This document shows, one piece after another, positions 5,978 to 8,834 of a stretch of 8,834 nt of DNA. Position 1 is the first letter of the stretch; each line of letters opens with the position of its first letter. Both the position numbers and the translations under genes were made by a program. Source of the stretch: Candidatus Rokuibacteriota bacterium (lineage in GTDB: Bacteria > Methylomirabilota > Methylomirabilia > Rokubacteriales > CSP1-6); assembly GCA_003220195.1 (NCBI GenBank), contig QHRT01000278.1, forward strand, positions 1-8,834, given 5' to 3'. The notes beneath the pieces are model-generated. The model had not been told where the DNA came from and made no database searches. It saw only the letters and a list, made by a program, of their open reading frames with translations.

Positions 5978-7198
5978 ATGAAGACTCTCAAGGAGATGCT
6001 CGCCGAGGCCCGAGAGGTGATACCGGAAGAAGATCCGGCGGAAATCGAGCGCCGCCGCGCGGCCGGGGAGCCCCTGGCCCTCATCGACGTGCGCGACCCC
6101 GACGAGTATCGCGACGGGCACATCGAGGACGCCACGAACATCAGCCGCGGGTTCCTCGAGTTCAGGATCGGCGGCGCGGTCGGCGATCCGTCGACGCCGG
6201 TCGTTCTCTATTGCCAGAGCGGGCTCCGGTCGATGCTCGCGTCGAAGGTCCTGAAGGACCTCGGCTATTCCAACGTGATCAATCTGAAGGGTGGCTATCA
6301 GAAATGGGTGCAGTCCGGGCTGCCCGTCGTCCGCGACGTGCCGATGACGCCGGACCAGGTGCAACGCTACAGCCGCCACTTCCTCCTGTCGCAAGTCGGC
6401 GACAAGGGACAGCGCAAGCTGCTGCGCTCGAAGGTGCTCTTGATCGGCGCGGGCGGGCTCGGCTCGCCGACCGCGTTCTATCTGGCGGCCGCCGGCGTCG
6501 GCACGCTCGGCATCATGGACGGCGACGTGGTCGACATCACGAATCTCCAGCGCCAGATTCTGCACACGACCGCGGACATCGGGAAGCCGAAGGTCGAATC
6601 CGCGACACGGACGCTGAAGGCGCTGAACCCGGACGTGAACATCATCGCGCTGCCGACCCGTATCACCGTCGACAACGTGATGGACATCATCAAGGACTAC
6701 GACCTGATCGTCGACGGCTCGGACAACTTCGAGACGCGCTACTTGATGAACGACGCGTGCTATCTCGCGGGCAAGACCAACGTGCACGGGTCGATCTTCC
6801 AGTTCGAGGGCATGGCGACGGTGTTCGCGCCGAACAAGGGCCCGTGCTATCGCTGCCTCTATCCGACACCGCCCCCGCCGGGCCTCGTCCCCTCCTGAAG
6901 CGAGGCGGGTGTCCTGGGCGTGCTCCCAGGAGTGATCGGAACGATCCAGGCGACGGAAGCCGTGAAGCTCTTGCTCGGCATCGGCGATCCGCTGATCGGG
7001 CGGCTCCTCACCTACGACGCGCTCGGCATGCGCTTCCGCGAGGTGAAGCTGCGGCGCGACCCGAAGTGTCCAGTGTGCGGCGAGTCGCCCACGATCCGGG
7101 ATCTGTCGATCCACCGGCAGACGAGCGACGCCTGCGCGACGACGGAAAACGGGCACGGGGAGCGGGAAGGCGCGCTCGCGACGACGGCGGCGCGCTGA
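5978..7198 (+). CDS. moeB: rhodanese-ThiF/MoeB fusion (E1-like adenylyltransferase), in-frame TGA at the E1 cysteine: selenocysteine candidate
   Basis: Read through the TGA, this is 406 residues. The N-terminal part (about 30-115) is a rhodanese domain with active-site loop CQSGLRS (Cys79), which carries persulfide sulfur. The rest is a ThiF/MoeB/MOCS3 E1-like domain that adenylates the C-terminus of a ubiquitin-like sulfur carrier (MoaD/ThiS type): MTPDQVQRYSRHFLL, nucleotide loop LLIGAGGLGS (154-163), DGDVVDITNLQRQ (181-193), DGSDNFETRYLMND, and zinc cysteines 290/293 (CYRC) and 364/367 (CPVC). Codon 307 is TGA (6896-6898), where relatives have the Cys of P-S-C-x-x-A/G-G-V-L-G. It lies 17 residues after the first zinc Cys, the same spacing I recall for human MOCS3 Cys222/Cys239. 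The same frame continues SEAGVLGVLPGVIGTIQATE to a TGA at 7198. Either Sec is inserted (a fitting hairpin follows) or this is a nonsense mutation/sequence error giving a 306-residue truncation. Rhodanese-first order is the reverse of MOCS3/MoeZ. The tail after about 375 is unlike relatives. The PPOX gene starts 29 nt downstream. Confidence 0.85.
6896..6931 (+). promoter_or_regulatory. candidate bacterial SECIS element following the in-frame TGA
   Basis: TGA is at 6896-6898. A perfect 7-bp hairpin follows, TCCTGGG (6912-6918) and CCCAGGA (6925-6931), with the 6-nt loop CGTGCT. Twenty nt separate the TGA from the loop. The loop has G at its second position followed by U, as expected for SelB-recognised bacterial SECIS loops. 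In E. coli fdhF the corresponding distance is 18 nt and the loop is GGUCU. The stem coincides with conserved codons for VLGVLPGV, so part of its symmetry may come from the protein sequence. Confidence 0.5.
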
Positions 7199-7227
7199 TC
7201 GCCGGTGACTGATTCGCCTGGCCGGCG

Positions 7228-7728
7228 ATGACCCGGGTCGTCGGCCCCGAGCTTTCCGCGCAGCTCGTCGAGCGGTTTTCGCAGCGAGATCTCCCGCGTC
7301 GACTGGGCATTGCGATTCCCTTCGTCACGGTCGACGCCGAGATGCGCCCGCATCCGATGCTGCTCTCGTATCTCGAGGTGCGCGCCTACGACACCCGCAC
7401 GGTCGGGCTCGTGATCGGCGCGCGCAGCCGGAGCGGACGGAATCTCGTCGAGCGTCAGACCGCGACGCTGATCGCGGTCGAGCCCGACACCACCGTGTAC
7501 GTGAAGCTCCGGACGGTCGACGGACCGCTGCCGATCGAAGGCGCCGACGAGATGGGGCTCGGTTACTTCCTGCTCGAGGTCGAGGAGGTGCTCGAAGACT
7601 CCGCGGCGGACTGGGAGGCGGGAATGCGCATCACGCACGCGCTCCGCTACGAGCCCCCGCCGACGCTCGAAGAGCCGTGGGCGCGCGCGACGCTGGCGGC
7701 GCTCGCGGCGCCGCGCGCTCGGGCCTGA
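7228..7728 (+). CDS. PPOX-type flavin split-barrel protein
   Basis: This is a 166-residue protein from ATG 7228. The N-terminal two thirds has the pyridoxamine-5'-phosphate-oxidase-like split-barrel pattern: IAIPFVTVDAEMRPHPMLLSYLEV (about 28-51), GLVIGARSRSGRNLVERQTATLIAVEP (about 60-86; the S-x-R-N motif is the usual phosphate-contacting region for FMN), then TTVYVKLRTVDG. Known members bind FMN, F420 or heme, and the substrate cannot be told from sequence. It begins 29 nt after the MoeB-like stop and probably shares its transcript. A 6-bp inverted repeat (CGCCGG 7200-7205, CCGGCG 7222-7227) ends directly at its start codon and could mask the ribosome site. No functional link between the two products is evident. 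Confidence 0.7.
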   Translation: MTRVVGPELSAQLVERFSQRDLPRRLGIAIPFVTVDAEMRPHPMLLSYLEVRAYDTRTVGLVIGARSRSGRNLVERQTATLIAVEPDTTVYVKLRTVDGPLPIEGADEMGLGYFLLEVEEVLEDSAADWEAGMRITHALRYEPPPTLEEPWARATLAALAAPRARA

Positions 7729-7757
7729 CTGACGACGCGCGGGCGCGAACCGAGCGC

Positions 7758-7771
7758 CGACCGGCTGGTCG
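7758..7771. terminator. weak candidate bidirectional terminator hairpin
   Basis: CGACC (7758-7762) and GGTCG (7767-7771) form a 5-bp stem with a GGCT loop in the 63-bp gap between two convergent genes. On the + strand it is followed by GCGGCCTGTTTGTCG, which has only a short T-rich stretch. Position favours termination; structure and tail are weak. Confidence 0.3.
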
Positions 7772-7791
7772 CGGCCTGTTTGTCGTGACCG

Positions 7792-8787
7792 TCAGAGTTG
7801 GGCTCGCTGGCCCCTCGCGGTACGCACGATGAAGTCGGCGAACGCGGGGAACGGATCGAAGCCGAGAACATCCGGCGCGTTCGCGACGAAGTTCGACGTC
7901 GCGTTCACGTCGTAGAAGTAGATCTGTCCGTCGCGCTTCGCGACGAGATACTCGATCCCGCCGACGTCGATCGAGGCCGCACGCGCGAGCCGGATCGCGC
8001 CGTCGATCGCTTCGGCCGGAGCGTCAGCGCGCGTCACGACGAGTCCGGGTCGCTGGTCAATCGGGCATGCTGCGAGAGCGCCGGGGCTCGATGCTGATTC
8101 GCTGGTGGCGGGGATCTGACAGATGTCGGCCGGACACAGATTGAAGCCGGCGTCGGCCTGCCGCACGATGCGAATCGCGTAGAGATACCGTCCGTCGAGT
8201 ACCTCGACGCGAACGATCGCGCCGCCCTCCGCCTCGATGTACTCCTGCACCAGCGCCGTGTGATCCGGCCCGAAATCGAGACGGTCGAGCGCGGCATCGA
8301 GCTCGGCCCGCGAGTCGAACCGGACGATCCCGGCGCCGGAGCCGCCCACGTTCGGCTTGACGACGAGCGGGAAGCCGACGCGATCGAGCGCCTTCACGAC
8401 CTGATCGGGATGGTTGACGACGATCGCGCGCGGATACCGCACGCCGACCCGCTCGAACAGCTCGGCCTGCAACGCCTTCGACTTCTCGAATCGGTACGCG
8501 GCGACGGGATTGATGACGGGAATCCCGAGCGCTTCGTAGTGGGCGAGCACCGCTTCGGCGTAGAACAAGGCGTTGCCGTGCGCGCGCGTGTGCGACGACG
8601 GGCTCGTCCGGTTGACGATGATGGAATACCGCGGCTCACGGTCCCGCGGGTCGAACGCGTGGTCCGAATGGTCGATCTTTTCGAACGGCAGCCGTCTTCC
8701 CCGCAGCTCGTCCATAAGCCGGGTGGACCACTCCGGATGCTCGTCGAGAATCCCAATTGGTTTCGTCAGTTCCGGCTTTTCCGTCAT
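7792..8787 (-). CDS. RimK-like ATP-grasp ligase of unknown substrate
   Basis: This is a 331-residue cytoplasmic protein, start ATG 8787-8785. ATP-grasp enzymes activate a carboxylate as acyl-phosphate and join it to an amine or thiol. Visible marks are an N-terminal preATP-grasp region (IGILDEHPEW, YSIIVNRTSPSS), the substrate/linker segment INPVAAYRFEKSKALQAELFE (93-113), the ATP-binding strand and Gly-rich loop FPLVVKPNVGGSGAGIVRF (139-157; Lys144 for phosphate), ALVQEYIEAEGG for adenine binding, and the metal-binding GGIEY (Glu279) and DVNATSN (Asp293, Asn295). Glu279, Asp293 and Asn295 correspond to the metal ligands of active family members, so it looks catalytically competent. The closest style is RimK/LysX-type glutamate ligases, but no substrate-specific motif or carrier-protein gene is adjacent. 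It is convergent with the PPOX-like gene. A TCCGATCGGA palindrome lies in its upstream region. Confidence 0.85.
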   Translation of the reverse strand: MTEKPELTKPIGILDEHPEWSTRLMDELRGRRLPFEKIDHSDHAFDPRDREPRYSIIVNRTSPSSHTRAHGNALFYAEAVLAHYEALGIPVINPVAAYRFEKSKALQAELFERVGVRYPRAIVVNHPDQVVKALDRVGFPLVVKPNVGGSGAGIVRFDSRAELDAALDRLDFGPDHTALVQEYIEAEGGAIVRVEVLDGRYLYAIRIVRQADAGFNLCPADICQIPATSESASSPGALAACPIDQRPGLVVTRADAPAEAIDGAIRLARAASIDVGGIEYLVAKRDGQIYFYDVNATSNFVANAPDVLGFDPFPAFADFIVRTARGQRAQL

Positions 8788-8797
8788 AGACCACCAT

Positions 8798-8807
8798 TCC
8801 GATCGGA
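8798..8807. promoter_or_regulatory. 10-bp palindrome upstream of the ATP-grasp gene
   Basis: TCCGATCGGA is a perfect palindrome 10 nt upstream of the ATG of the ATP-grasp gene. It sits where a repressor could block transcription or translation initiation. GC-rich palindromes of this length occur by chance, so this is only a candidate operator. Confidence 0.3.
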
Positions 8808-8834
8808 TTTCCTCAAAGTGTCCCCGATCGAGCC

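Noticed and set aside
6890..6920. A one-base frameshift in the MoeB-like gene to explain the stop at 6896
   Set aside because: The conserved sequence before and after the TGA is in the same reading frame, so only a codon substitution (TGC to TGA) or recoding explains it.
4766..7156. A 796-codon leftward frame extending rmlA upstream across the MoeB-like gene
   Set aside because: The part beyond 5830 is Arg/Asp/His-rich antisense of the MoeB-like and rhodanese coding sequence. The family N-terminus MKGLILSGGRGTRLRP begins at 5830.
1..8834. Insertion sequences, phage genes or integration sites
   Set aside because: No transposase, integrase, tRNA-end duplication or terminal inverted repeats could be recognised on either strand.

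Overview
The window is a GC-rich stretch of bacterial chromosome with long open frames on both strands and mostly short intergenic gaps. Protein styles (a secreted hydrolase with a BACON-like C-terminal domain, an rml sugar-nucleotide pair, an HtrA-like protein, a small lipoprotein) suggest an uncultured, soil- or sediment-type Gram-negative such as the Rokubacteria/Methylomirabilota or Acidobacteriota. That placement is a weak inference, because no rRNA or other phylogenetic marker is present.

Layout. Positions 1-36 may hold the first 12 codons of a leftward gene. A structured intergenic region with a strong bulged hairpin (118-159) follows. On the + strand, 355-2241 encodes a secreted alpha/beta-hydrolase-fold protein with a TQPP-repeat linker, an Ig-like region and a BACON-like domain; its nucleophile elbow has Gly where Ser is expected. 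A leftward block (5830 to 2381) then contains rmlA, rmlB (disrupted), an HtrA/PDZ-like protein with all three protease catalytic positions replaced, and a small BamE/SmpA-like lipoprotein. The last three are packed with 4-nt stop/start overlaps (ATGA, GTGA). The rmlB lesion is a deletion of the conserved DRPGH segment; it shifts the frame and joins the rmlB 5' part in frame to the HtrA-like gene.

Divergent from rmlA, a + strand pair starts at 5978: a rhodanese-ThiF/MoeB fusion (5978-7198), then a PPOX-type flavin split-barrel protein (7228-7728). A convergent RimK-like ATP-grasp ligase (8787 to 7792) closes the window.

The most interesting signal is in the MoeB-like gene. Codon 307 is an in-frame TGA exactly where the family has its E1 cysteine (the PSC-x-x-AGVLG position), and the same frame continues for 99 more codons through the conserved C-terminal half and second zinc CxxC. 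Twenty nt after the TGA is the apical loop of a perfect 7-bp hairpin with G at loop position 2, which fits the usual description of a bacterial SECIS element. A selenocysteine-containing E1-like enzyme with its own N-terminal rhodanese is therefore a serious candidate. A nonsense mutation or a TGC-to-TGA sequence error is the alternative, and the rmlB lesion nearby shows that damaged genes or errors do occur in this window.
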